Assembly: GCF_024055665.1 (NCBI RefSeq)
Contig: NZ_JAMXMC010000019.1
Location: 1 to 51,147, forward strand
Reading direction: 5' to 3'
From: Ideonella oryzae
Lineage (GTDB): Bacteria > Pseudomonadota > Gammaproteobacteria > Burkholderiales > Burkholderiaceae_C
DNA: 51,147 nucleotides
A program made the translations under genes and the position numbers. The notes below the pieces were generated by a model, which was given only the letters and a program-made list of their open reading frames with translations, searched no databases and was not told where the DNA came from. Shown here piece by piece: positions 43,353 through 51,147 of the stretch (position 1 is the stretch's first letter; every line of letters starts with the position of its first letter).

Positions 43353-44723
43353 ATGAGCGACCGCCTGCCGCCCCCGCACCCCGACCTGCCCACCCTGCCG
43401 CTGGAAGGCGTGGACGAATCCACCTGGGTGGACGTGATCCACAAGATGGACGAGGTCTATGCGCAGCTGCTGGCCGACGAGGCGGCGCGCGAGGAGAAGA
43501 ACGCCGAGCTGGAGCGCACGCAGCAGTTCATCCTGAGCCTGCTGACGGCCATGAGCGACGTGCTGCTGGCCTGCGACCAGCAGGGGCTGATCGAGGAGAC
43601 CAATGCCGCGCTGTGCGCGCTGGTGGGCCGGCCCGACGCCGCGCTGCGCGGCACCCCCGCGGCCGCGCTGATGATGGGCGGCCCGCAGGGCGAGGACGCC
43701 CGCCGCATGCGCGAGGCCCTGGCCCAGAGCCAGACCCGGCGCGACGGCGCGGTGGTGGAGGTGGCGCTGGCCGATGCCCAGGGCCAGCCCGTGCCGGTGG
43801 ACTTCAACTGCACGCCGCGCCTGGACCACCAGGGCCGGGTGATCGGCCATGTCTGCGTGGGCCGGCCGCTGGGGGAACTCAAGCGCGCCTACCGCGCCCT
43901 GCAGGAGGCCCACGAAGCCCTCAAGCGCACCCAGGCCCAGCTGCTGCACAGCGAGAAGATGGCCTCGCTGGGCCGGCTGGTGGCCGGCGTGGCCCACGAG
44001 CTGAACAACCCGATCAGCTTCCTGCTGGGCAATGTGAGCGCGCTGCGCAAGTACGCCGACCGGCTGGAGCAGTACCTGGGGGCCGTGCATGCCGGCCCGC
44101 TGCCGCCCGAGCTGGCCGCGCTGCGCCAGCGCCTGCGCATTGACGCCGCGCTGGCGGACCTGCCCTCGGTGATCGACGGCATGACCGAAGGCGCGCACCG
44201 CACCGCCGACATCGTCAACGCGCTCAAGCGCTTCTCGGTGATCGACCGGGCCGAGCGCAGTCCGGTGGACCTGGGCCAGGTGGTGGAGCAGGCCATCCAC
44301 TGGGTGCGCAAGGGCGCGGCGCCGGACTTCCGCATCGACTGGACCCCGCCGGCCGAGCCGGTGCAGGTGATGGGCAGCGCCGGCCAGCTGCTGCAGGTGA
44401 TGCTCAACCTGATCCAGAACGCGGCCGACGCCTGCGCGGGGCGGCCCGAGGGCCGGCTGCAGATCACGCTGGAGCCGCCGGCCCAGGCCGGCGGCCGGCT
44501 GCGGCTGCGCTTTGCCGACAACGGACCCGGCATCGCACCCGAGCATGTGGCCCGGGTGTTCGACCCCTTCTTCACCACCAAGCCGGTGGGCAAGGGCACG
44601 GGGCTGGGCCTGTCGATCAGCTACGGCCTGATCGACCAGCACGGTGGTCACCTCAGCCTGGCGCCGGCCGCCGGGGGCGGCGCGGAGTTCACGGTGGAGC
44701 TGCCGGTGGCCGAAGCGGCCTGA
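43353..44723 (+). CDS. hoxJ: Sensor histidine kinase HoxJ/HupT
   Basis: A 456-residue soluble kinase without membrane helices. A PAS domain at about residues 60-175 is where HoxBC docks. The HisKA domain has His215 in GVAHELNNPISFLLG, and the ATPase domain has MLNLIQNAADAC (N box), FADNGPGI (G1) and GKGTGLGLSISYGL (G2). In the family it phosphorylates and so silences HoxA when H2 is absent. It is last in the cluster, 19 bp from the convergent LysR gene. Confidence 0.93.
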   Translation: MSDRLPPPHPDLPTLPLEGVDESTWVDVIHKMDEVYAQLLADEAAREEKNAELERTQQFILSLLTAMSDVLLACDQQGLIEETNAALCALVGRPDAALRGTPAAALMMGGPQGEDARRMREALAQSQTRRDGAVVEVALADAQGQPVPVDFNCTPRLDHQGRVIGHVCVGRPLGELKRAYRALQEAHEALKRTQAQLLHSEKMASLGRLVAGVAHELNNPISFLLGNVSALRKYADRLEQYLGAVHAGPLPPELAALRQRLRIDAALADLPSVIDGMTEGAHRTADIVNALKRFSVIDRAERSPVDLGQVVEQAIHWVRKGAAPDFRIDWTPPAEPVQVMGSAGQLLQVMLNLIQNAADACAGRPEGRLQITLEPPAQAGGRLRLRFADNGPGIAPEHVARVFDPFFTTKPVGKGTGLGLSISYGLIDQHGGHLSLAPAAGGGAEFTVELPVAEAA

Positions 44724-44742
44724 TCCGGCCCGAGCCGACGCC

Positions 44743-45693
44743 TCAGCCCTCGCCCGTCGGCGCCTGCTGGCACTCCGGCAGCGACGCCAGCAAGGCCTGG
44801 CAGCGCTGGGCCAGGAAGGCGGCCAGGCGCCGCAGGCCGGGTGTGAGCTGCTGGCGGCTCACCACCACCAGGTTCAGCGGCACCGGCTCGCTCCAGCCCG
44901 GCAGCAAGCGCACCAGGCGGCCGGCGGCCAGGTCATCGGCCACGTCCAGCGCGCTCTTGTAGGCAATGCCCAGGCCCTGCACCGCCCACTGGCGCACCAC
45001 CGCGCCGTCGTCGGCCTGGTGGCGCCCGCGCACCTCCACCGTCTGGGCCGCGGCCACGCCCTCCAGCCGCCAGCGGCTGTAGAGCGACTCGCCCAGCACG
45101 AAGCGCAGGCAGTTGTGGCGCCGCAGTTCGGCCGGCGTCTGTGGCGCGCCGTGCCGGGCCAGGTAGGCCGGCGAGGCCACCAGCACCCGGGCGTTGCGCG
45201 GCGCCAGCGGCAGGGCGATGAAGCCGGAGTCGTCCGGCTCGCCGTAGCGCACCGCCAGGTCCACCGGCTGCTCCAGCAGGTGGGACAGGCGGTCGCTGAC
45301 CCGCAGCTCCAGCGACACGGCCTCGTCGTCGGCCAGGAACTCGGTCAGCCAGCCCAGCAGCTGGTGGCGGCCCAGGTCGCTGGGCAGTGCCATGCGCAAG
45401 GGGCCGGCCAGGCGCCCGGCCGGGTCGTTGGCGTCCTGCAGCGCGCCCTCGCACTGGGCCAGCGCCTGCAGGGCCTGGCGGGCCGGGGCCAGCAGGCGCT
45501 CGCCGGCCTCGGACAGGCGCACATGGCGCGTGGAGCGCTCGAACAGCCGCGTGCCCAGGGCCTGCTCCAGCCGCTTGACGACGGCGCTGACGGCCGCGGG
45601 GGTCAGGTGCAGGTGGCGCGCCACATCGGTGAAGCTGCCCGCCTCGGCGGCGGCCACGAAGACCTGCAGGTCGTCCAGTCGGTTGATCTTCAA
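44743..45693 (-). CDS. LysR-family regulator divergent to nitroreductase
   Basis: A 316-residue regulator. The first 60 residues form a helix-turn-helix (FVAAAEAGSFTDVARHLHLT, then AAVSAVVKRLEQALG), and the rest is a periplasmic-binding-like domain. The start codon appears to be TTG at 45693, with GGGA just upstream; no better start is in frame. It faces an nfsB-like gene across 89 bp that hold a LysR-type box, so it probably regulates that gene. It has no apparent link with hydrogenase. Confidence 0.82.
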   Translation of the reverse strand: MKINRLDDLQVFVAAAEAGSFTDVARHLHLTPAAVSAVVKRLEQALGTRLFERSTRHVRLSEAGERLLAPARQALQALAQCEGALQDANDPAGRLAGPLRMALPSDLGRHQLLGWLTEFLADDEAVSLELRVSDRLSHLLEQPVDLAVRYGEPDDSGFIALPLAPRNARVLVASPAYLARHGAPQTPAELRRHNCLRFVLGESLYSRWRLEGVAAAQTVEVRGRHQADDGAVVRQWAVQGLGIAYKSALDVADDLAAGRLVRLLPGWSEPVPLNLVVVSRQQLTPGLRRLAAFLAQRCQALLASLPECQQAPTGEG

Positions 45694-45694
45694 C

Positions 45695-45713
45695 GAATTC
45701 CCGAAAAATATTC
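45695..45713. promoter_or_regulatory. LysR-type box between divergent genes
   Basis: GAAT-N11-ATTC (45695-45698 and 45710-45713) is a perfect dyad of the T-N11-A type that LysR proteins bind. It sits immediately upstream of the LysR start codon and 69 bp before the nitroreductase start, where it could control both. Confidence 0.5.
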
Positions 45714-45782
45714 TCGACGGAGCATGTTTATCTTCGTCCGCTGCAGAGTCAAGATAGGAGGAATTGTCCTGAGGAGTTCTGC

Positions 45783-46445
45783 ATGAGCACTGCCGTCAAC
45801 CTGTCCGAGATCGCCCGCCGCCGCCATACCAGCAAGGCCTTCGACCCCAGCCGCACCATCCCGGCCGAGACGATGGACCAGCTGCGCACCCTGCTGCGCT
45901 ACGCGCCCTCCTCGGTCAACTCGCAGCCCTGGCATTTCGTGATCGCCGGCAGCGAGGCGGGCAAGGCCAAGGTGGCCCAGGGCACGCAAGGTCCCTTCGC
46001 CTACAACACGCCCAAGGTGATGAAGGCCTCGCACGTGGTGGTGTTGTGCGCCCGCACCGACCTGGACGACGCCCACCTGAGCGCCGTGCTGGAGCAGGAG
46101 GCCGCCGATGGCCGCTTTGCCACGCCCGAGGCCAAGGCCGGCCAGGCCAACAGCCGCGGTGGCTATGTGAAGCTGCACCGCGAGCTGGGCGACACCGCCG
46201 TCTGGGCCCAGAAGCAGGTCTACCTGGCCCTGGGCGAGTTGCTGCTGGGCGCGGCCACGCTGGGCCTGGACGCCTGCCCGATGGAGGGCTTCGACGCGGC
46301 CGCGGTGAACGCGGCCCTGGGCCTGGAGGCCCGCGGCCTGAGCGCCGTGGTGCTGGTGGCCCTGGGCCACCACAGCGACGAGGACTTCAACGCCAAGCTG
46401 CCCAAGTCCCGCCTGCCGGCCGAGACGGTCATCAGCGAGATCTGA
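45783..46445 (+). CDS. NAD(P)H nitroreductase, NfsB-like
   Basis: A 220-residue FMN enzyme of the NfsB group that reduces nitroaromatics or quinones with two electrons. Motifs are RRRHTSKAFDPS (FMN phosphate contact), LLRYAPSSVNSQPWHFVIA, and GLDACPMEGFDAAAVNAALG near the C-terminus. AGGAGGAATT lies upstream, with GAGGAG closer to the ATG. A small hairpin (GCGCCC-CGA-GGGCGC, 46454-46468) follows the stop codon and could be a weak terminator. Confidence 0.88.
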   Translation: MSTAVNLSEIARRRHTSKAFDPSRTIPAETMDQLRTLLRYAPSSVNSQPWHFVIAGSEAGKAKVAQGTQGPFAYNTPKVMKASHVVVLCARTDLDDAHLSAVLEQEAADGRFATPEAKAGQANSRGGYVKLHRELGDTAVWAQKQVYLALGELLLGAATLGLDACPMEGFDAAAVNAALGLEARGLSAVVLVALGHHSDEDFNAKLPKSRLPAETVISEI

Positions 46446-46573
46446 GCGCGGCAGCGCCCCGAGGGCGCCGGGTGTTAGAGTGGGTCGATCCAGAAGCCGC
46501 AAACCCCTGCGGCGGTGAGCATCCATTTGACCCTGCCCCCCTGCCTTATGCCCGCGTTCAGCGTGGCCGCGCA

Positions 46574-47446
46574 ATGACCCGGCTGCACTATGCGGTGGAT
46601 CTGAGCTACCAGATCGACGCGCCCGGCGCGGACTGTGTCTTCAACGTCCAGGCCGCGCACACGCCCCAGCAGCTGGTGGTGAGCGAGCGCCTGAACCTGA
46701 GCCAGCCGCGCGCCCTGGGCTGGGTGGACCCACAGCTGCGCAACCGCCTGCTGCGGCTGCAGGCCCTGCCCGGCCTGTTGCGCCTGCAGTACGAGGCCAC
46801 GGTGGACATCGCACACCACCGCGCGGTGCCGGCCTCCTTGCACGAGTTGCCCATCGCCGAGCTGCCGGGCCCGGTGCTGCCCTACCTCTACCCCAGCCGC
46901 TACTGCGAATCCGACCGCCTGCACGCGATGGCGGTGGCGCAGTTCGGTCGACTCTGGCAAGGCCATGCTCGGGTGCTGGCCATCCAGGACTGGGTGCGCC
47001 AACGGGTGCGTTTCGCGTCCAACTCCTCGGTGGGCACCACCACGGCCTGCGACACCCTGGCCAGCGGCGTGGGCGTCTGCCGGGACTTCGCGCACGTCAT
47101 GATCGCGCTGTGCCGCGCGCTGAACATCCCGGCGCGCTTTGCCACCGGGCTGGACTACGGCGCCGACCCGGCCCTGGGCCCGCCGGACTTCCACGCCTAT
47201 GTGGAGGTCTACCTCTCGCACCGCTGGTACCTGTTCGATCCGTCGGGCACCGCCATCCCGATGGGCCTGGTGCGCATCGGCACCGGGCGCGATGCCGCCG
47301 ATGTGGCCTTTGCCACCCTGTTCGGTCCGGTGCGCTCGCAGGCTCCCGTGGTGAGCATCCAGAGCGTGGCCGGCAGCGACGGCCGCCCGGCCGAGCTGCC
47401 CTGGCACACGCCAGAGGCCCTGTCCACGGACGCCGGCCAGGCCTGA
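46574..47446 (+). CDS. Transglutaminase-like family protein
   Basis: A 290-residue protein. Residues about 1-90 form the beta-rich N-terminal domain. The core catalytic triad is Cys in GVGVCRDFAHVMIALCRALN, His in PDFHAYVEVYL and Asp in WYLFDPSG. Family members are papain-like proteases or amidases of unknown substrate. It ends with a short, less ordered stretch. The 128-bp gap before it has only the weak hairpin after the nitroreductase gene. It is convergent with ppk2, 20 bp apart. Confidence 0.85.
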   Translation: MTRLHYAVDLSYQIDAPGADCVFNVQAAHTPQQLVVSERLNLSQPRALGWVDPQLRNRLLRLQALPGLLRLQYEATVDIAHHRAVPASLHELPIAELPGPVLPYLYPSRYCESDRLHAMAVAQFGRLWQGHARVLAIQDWVRQRVRFASNSSVGTTTACDTLASGVGVCRDFAHVMIALCRALNIPARFATGLDYGADPALGPPDFHAYVEVYLSHRWYLFDPSGTAIPMGLVRIGTGRDAADVAFATLFGPVRSQAPVVSIQSVAGSDGRPAELPWHTPEALSTDAGQA

Positions 47447-47466
47447 GACGGCCCCGCCGCCAGGGC

Positions 47467-48333
47467 TCAGACCGCCAGCCGCCGGCGCACGTCCTGTAGC
47501 TGCTCGGCGCTCAGCGTCGAGGCCGGGTAGTGCATGTCCAGCGCGTCCAGTGCCTCCACGATGACCTGGGAGACGATGAGGCGCGCGTTCTGCTTGTCGT
47601 CGGCTGGCACCACATGCCAGGGCGCATGGGCGGTGCTGGTGGCGCTCAGCGCGTCTTCGTAGGCCCGCTGGTAATCGTCCCAGCGCTCGCGCTCCTCGAT
47701 GTCAGCCATGCAGAACTTCCAGTTCTTGGCCGGGTCGTCCAGCCGGGCCAGGAAGCGCTGGCGCTGCTCCTCCTTCGACAGGTGCAGGAAGAACTTCAGA
47801 ATGCGGGTGCCGTTGCGGTGCAGGTGCTGCTCCAGGTCGTTGATCGACTCGTAGCGGTGCGTCCACAGGTGCGAGTTCTCGCGGGTCTTGTCCGGCAGGT
47901 TCTCGCCGGCCAGCACCTCGGGGTGCACCTTCACGATCAGCACCTCCTCGTAGTAGGAGCGGTTGAAGATGCCGATGCGGCCCCGCTCGGGCAGCCACTG
48001 GGTGCTGCGCCAGAGAAAGTCGTGGTCCAGCTCCTGGGCGCTGGGGTGCTTGAAGCTGGTGACCTGACAGCCCTGCGGGTTGACGCCGGACATCACGTGC
48101 TTGATGACCCCGTCCTTGCCCGCCGCGTCCATGGCCTGGAAGATCAGCAGCAGGGCGTAGCGGTCGTGCGCGTAGAGCAGGTTCTGCCGCTCGGCCATGC
48201 GGCGCACATGCCGGGCCAGCAGGTCCTGGTAGTCGGCCTTGTCCCGGTAGAAGGCCGGCACCTGCGTGGGCCGGCGGGCGAGCTTGACCTTCTCGCCAGC
48301 GGGGACGCGGAAGGCGGCGGTGTCGATCGGCAT
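47467..48333 (-). CDS. ppk2: Polyphosphate kinase 2 family protein
   Basis: A 288-residue PPK2 enzyme that transfers phosphate between polyphosphate and nucleotides. Walker A is in [16 protein letters not shown], Walker B in [21 protein letters not shown], and the lid region follows with [23 protein letters not shown]. The [18 protein letters not shown] stretch is typical of the short single-domain class I or III. Direction (AMP, ADP or GDP) cannot be read from sequence. It lies 58 bp after the PHB depolymerase gene on the same strand. Confidence 0.9.
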   Translation of the reverse strand: MPIDTAAFRVPAGEKVKLARRPTQVPAFYRDKADYQDLLARHVRRMAERQNLLYAHDRYALLLIFQAMDAAGKDGVIKHVMSGVNPQGCQVTSFKHPSAQELDHDFLWRSTQWLPERGRIGIFNRSYYEEVLIVKVHPEVLAGENLPDKTRENSHLWTHRYESINDLEQHLHRNGTRILKFFLHLSKEEQRQRFLARLDDPAKNWKFCMADIEERERWDDYQRAYEDALSATSTAHAPWHVVPADDKQNARLIVSQVIVEALDALDMHYPASTLSAEQLQDVRRRLAV

Positions 48334-48391
48334 GGGCGGGCTCCGGCAAGAGGGGGTCTTGAGCTTACCCCCGCCACCGGCCCGGTCCGCC

Positions 48392-49624
48392 TCACTGCAG
48401 GCTGTGGATCATCTCCCGCACGCGGGGGTAGATCTGGGTCTGCCAGCGCCGGCCGCTGAAGACGCCGTAGTGGCCCACGCCGGTCTGCACATGGTGGGTC
48501 TTCAGATAGGGCGGGATGCGCGGGCACAGGTCGTGGGCCGCCACCGTCTGGCCAATGGCGCAGATGTCGTCGCGCTCGCCCTCCACCGTGAACAGGGCGG
48601 TGCGACGGATGGCCGCGGTGTCCACCCGCTCGCCGTCCAGCACCATCTCGCCCTTGGCCAGGGTGTACTCCTGGAACACCTGGGCCACGGTCTCCAGGTA
48701 GAACTCGGCCGGCAGGTCGTTGACGGCGAAGTACTCGGCATAGAACTCGGCCGTGCGGTTGGCGGCCTCGTCTTCGCCCACCACCCGCTTGTCGTAGAGG
48801 CCTCTGAGCGCCTCCTGGTGCCGCTGGGGGTTCATGCTCATGAAGGCGGTGAGCTGCAGAAAGCCCGGGTAGACGCGGCGAAAGGCCCCCGGATAGCGCC
48901 AAGGCACCTGGGAGATCAGGTTCTGCTCGAACCAGTCGATGGGTTGACTGGTGGCCAGTTCGTTGACCGCCGTGGGGTTGATGCGGGTGTCGATGGGACC
49001 GGCCATCAGCGTCATGCTGCGCGGCTGGGCGATGTGCTGGCGCTGCGCCATCAGCGCCACCGCGGCCAGCGCGGGCACGCAGGGCTGGCAGACTGCCAGC
49101 AGATGGGTCTCGGGCCCCAGGGTCTCGAGGAACTGGATCACATGCTGCACATACTCGGCCAGGCCGAAACGGCCTTCGGCCACCGACACATGGCGGGCGT
49201 TGTGCCAGTCGGTGATGTAGACGTCATGGTCGGCCAGCATGGTGCGGGCGGTGTCGGTCAGCAGCGTGGCGAAGTGACCCGACAGCGGCGCCACGATCAG
49301 CACCTTGGGCAGGCTGACCCGCCCGGCCTGCACATCGGCCCGCTCGAAGCGCAGCAAGGTGGCAAAGGGCGTGCGCAGCACCACGCGCTCGGTCACCGCC
49401 ACTGCCTCGCCGGTATCGGTCGTCACCGTGTCGATGCCGAACGGTGGCCGCAGGTGGCTCAGGCGCACGCGGGAGAACAGCTCCAGCGCGGCCGAAGTCT
49501 CACGCAGCCCGGGCACGGCCAGGGGCCCGCGCCCCCAGGGCCGCAGGGCCGCCGCGCCCCAGTGGGCCGCCTCTTGCCAAGGGCCGAAGCTGTCGGAAAG
49601 GGCCTGGTAGGCAGCGTAGAGCAT
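48392..49624 (-). CDS. phaZ: Intracellular polyhydroxybutyrate depolymerase (PhaZ)
   Basis: A 410-residue enzyme that mobilises stored PHB granules. Unlike secreted depolymerases it has no signal peptide or lipase box. The nucleophile is the Cys in [15 protein letters not shown], as in Cupriavidus PhaZ1. It starts [16 protein letters not shown] at 49624, the usual beginning of the family; a longer start at 49729 would add unrelated residues. [19 protein letters not shown] and [13 protein letters not shown] precede the active site, and a His near [12 protein letters not shown] follows. Confidence 0.9.
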   Translation of the reverse strand: MLYAAYQALSDSFGPWQEAAHWGAAALRPWGRGPLAVPGLRETSAALELFSRVRLSHLRPPFGIDTVTTDTGEAVAVTERVVLRTPFATLLRFERADVQAGRVSLPKVLIVAPLSGHFATLLTDTARTMLADHDVYITDWHNARHVSVAEGRFGLAEYVQHVIQFLETLGPETHLLAVCQPCVPALAAVALMAQRQHIAQPRSMTLMAGPIDTRINPTAVNELATSQPIDWFEQNLISQVPWRYPGAFRRVYPGFLQLTAFMSMNPQRHQEALRGLYDKRVVGEDEAANRTAEFYAEYFAVNDLPAEFYLETVAQVFQEYTLAKGEMVLDGERVDTAAIRRTALFTVEGERDDICAIGQTVAAHDLCPRIPPYLKTHHVQTGVGHYGVFSGRRWQTQIYPRVREMIHSLQ

Positions 49625-49746
49625 GGCGTGGGCGTCCGGTGGGGTGCACACTTCCCGCAAGTTGCGGGCCATGCGTGCCGGCCCGCAGCCGGGGCCTGGC
49701 ATGGGGCTTGCGGCGGCGCGCTGGCCCACAAAGACAGGGAGACACC

Positions 49747-50406
49747 ATGGCCGCCACCACCCTCACGATCAGCAGCAAGAACTACTCGTCCTGGTCCCTG
49801 CGCGGCTGGCTGCTGTGCCGGCTGGCGGGCCTGGAGTTCAGCGAGGTGCTGGTCAGCCCGGACGACCCGGCCATCAAGGCCGAGATGCTGCTGCTGGCCC
49901 CGTCCATCCTGGTGCCCTGCCTGCGCCACCAGGGCGTGACGGTGTGGGACACCCTGGCCATCGCCGAGTACCTGCACGAGATCAAGCCCAAGGCCGGCCT
50001 GCTGCCCAGTGAGCGCGCTGCCCGCGCGCACTGCCGCGCCATCTCCGGCGAGATGCACTCGGGCTTCACCTCGCTGCGCTCGGCTCTGCCGATGAACCTG
50101 AAGGCCCACTTCCCGAAGTACAAGGTCTGGAGCCGTGCCCAGACCGACATCGAGCGCGTGCTGCAGATCTGGACCGAATGCCTGGCCCATTACAGCGGGC
50201 CCTACCTGTTCGGCGCCCACCCCACCATGGCCGACGCGATGTACGCCCCGGTCGTCACCCGACTGCAGACCTACGACGTGCTGCCCGCCGACGGCCCCTG
50301 CCGGGACTATTGCCGGACCATCCTGGCCCTGCCCGACCTGCAACACTGGTACGCCGAGGCCCGGCGCGAACCGGAAGCCATCGACGAGCTGGAAGTGGAG
50401 TTCTGA
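49747..50406 (+). CDS. Glutathione S-transferase
   Basis: A 219-residue protein. The N-terminal thioredoxin-like domain (ISSKNYSSWSLRGWLLCRLAGLEF) places a Ser in the position that activates glutathione. PSILVPCLRHQGVTVWDTLAIAEYLHE corresponds to the glutathione site. The helical C-terminal domain (about 85-219) has FGAHPTMADAMYAPVVTRL. It is divergent from phaZ. A GC hairpin follows at about 50429-50461. Confidence 0.87.
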   Translation: MAATTLTISSKNYSSWSLRGWLLCRLAGLEFSEVLVSPDDPAIKAEMLLLAPSILVPCLRHQGVTVWDTLAIAEYLHEIKPKAGLLPSERAARAHCRAISGEMHSGFTSLRSALPMNLKAHFPKYKVWSRAQTDIERVLQIWTECLAHYSGPYLFGAHPTMADAMYAPVVTRLQTYDVLPADGPCRDYCRTILALPDLQHWYAEARREPEAIDELEVEF

Positions 50407-50509
50407 CACGGGCCGAAGACGGCGCGGGCCAGGGCTGCCTCAAGCCGGTGCAGCCCATGCCCTGCCAAGGTGCCCACCGCACGGTGGTCCCCTGCTGACG
50501 CCGGCGGGT

Positions 50510-51055
50510 TCAACCCGGCAGGCCCGTCTCCACCGTGGCCGGCTGGCGCCGCGCCGACCAGGCGCTGCCCATGGACGCCGACATGATCAGCCCGATGGCC
50601 AGCCACTGTCCCCCGCTGAGCTGTTCACCCAACAGGCCCAGCGCCAGCAGCGCGGCCACCGCCGGCTCCATGCTGATCATGATGCCGAAGGCCTGCGGCG
50701 GCAGGCGCTTGAGGGCCACCATCTCCAGCGAGATGGGCACCGCGCTGGAAATGGCCGCCACGCACAAGCCCACCCCCAGCACCACGGGCGACAGCAGGAC
50801 CGCACCGGCCTGGGCCACGCCCACCGGCACCACCGTCAGCGCGGCCACCGTCAGGCCGATGGCCACCGACTGCCCGGCATGCAGATGCCCCACCCGCTTG
50901 CCGAACAGGATGTAGAGCGCCCAGCACACGGCGGCCACGGCAGCCCAGCCCACCCCCACCGGATCCAGCGTGCTGACCCCATGGCCCAGCGGCAGCAGCA
51001 GCCCCAGGCCTGCGATGGCCAGCAGCTGACCTGCCCCCTTCAGCCGTACCAGTGA
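50510..51055 (-). pseudogene. EamA/RhtA-like transporter, 5' half lost
   Basis: The C-terminal domain of an EamA (drug/metabolite transporter) protein. It has GVGWAAVAAVCWALYILFGK, ISSAVPISLEMVALKRLPPQ and GIMISMEPAVAALLALGLLGE, which match RhtA-type exporters of about 290 residues. Homology goes back to about LVRLKGAGQLLAIAGLG (near 51050). Beyond that the frame stays open but the residues no longer resemble the family, and the first five helices are missing. It therefore seems truncated at about 51053. A GTG at 50959 could start a short version, but a half transporter is unlikely to work. Confidence 0.6.
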
Positions 51056-51081
51056 TTCGGTTGGGGTCCTGGGGTTGAAGG

Positions 51082-51147
51082 TTAATGGATCTGGGCAGGG
51101 ATCTCGTGACGAGCGGCGTCGCCTGCCTGCTGACGCAGTTGCTCGGC
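51082..51147 (-). CDS. C-terminal end of an unidentified gene, perhaps a transposase (partial)
   Basis: A frame comes in from the right edge and ends with AEQLRQQAGDAARHEIPAQIH and TAA at 51084-51082. It lies about 27 bp from the point where the EamA gene loses homology. That position suggests the end of a mobile element that interrupted the transporter gene, but 21 residues are too few to name a family. Confidence 0.35.
   Translation of the reverse strand, partial: AEQLRQQAGDAARHEIPAQIH

Overview
The window is about 51 kb of GC-rich DNA. It looks like a chromosome of a betaproteobacterium, most likely Burkholderiales near Rubrivivax, Ideonella or Cupriavidus. That assignment is inferred from gene content: a Cupriavidus-type membrane-bound [NiFe] hydrogenase with a hydrogen-sensing hydrogenase, a Cys-type intracellular PHB depolymerase, PPK2, and betaproteobacterial beta-oxidation genes. 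No rRNA, tRNA or CRISPR array was seen.

Left edge (1-2.5 kb): a mobile, lower-GC patch. A partial IS110/IS1111-family transposase runs off the left edge. Next to it is a half-destroyed integron attC site, then an orphan gene cassette (a small membrane protein) that ends in a textbook attC site. Two small exported proteins follow. No integrase is in view.

2.5-23.3 kb: ordinary chromosome. On the minus strand are a DctB/DctD-like two-component system, a HypT-like LysR regulator and an Atm1-type ABC exporter, all overlapping or nearly so. Next come a YciA-type thioesterase, a zinc-ribbon membrane protein and a GDSL hydrolase. A fatty-acid beta-oxidation block on the minus strand has a TetR regulator, acyl-CoA dehydrogenase, DUF2147 protein, bifunctional 3-hydroxyacyl-CoA dehydrogenase/enoyl-CoA hydratase, thiolase and enoyl-CoA hydratase. 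An HNH endonuclease, a glycine-zipper lipoprotein, an exported phytase-like esterase, an M14 peptidase-like protein and an alpha/beta hydrolase follow.

23.5-44.7 kb: a complete uptake hydrogenase locus, all on the plus strand, in the order hupS-hupL-hupE-hupC-(HigA-like HTH)-hupD-F-G-H-I-J-K-hypA-B-F-C-D-E-hoxA-hoxB-hoxC-hoxJ. HupS carries the extra cysteines of oxygen-tolerant (group 1d) enzymes. HupC passes electrons to quinone. HupD-K and HypA-F build and quality-check the enzyme. HoxB and HoxC form the regulatory hydrogenase that senses H2 and signals through HoxJ and HoxA, which should drive a sigma-54-type promoter before hupS. Three features are unusual. HypD carries an in-frame insertion made from a palindromic repeat. 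HypB carries a second histidine-rich loop inside its G domain, between the metal ligands. An orphan HigA-like DNA-binding protein sits mid-operon beside another copy of the palindromic repeat. An elaborate nested inverted repeat separates hypE from hoxA.

44.7-51.1 kb: a divergent LysR/nitroreductase pair, a transglutaminase-like protein, PPK2, an intracellular PHB depolymerase and a glutathione S-transferase. An EamA transporter gene follows whose 5' half is missing at what looks like a second mobile-element junction at the right edge.
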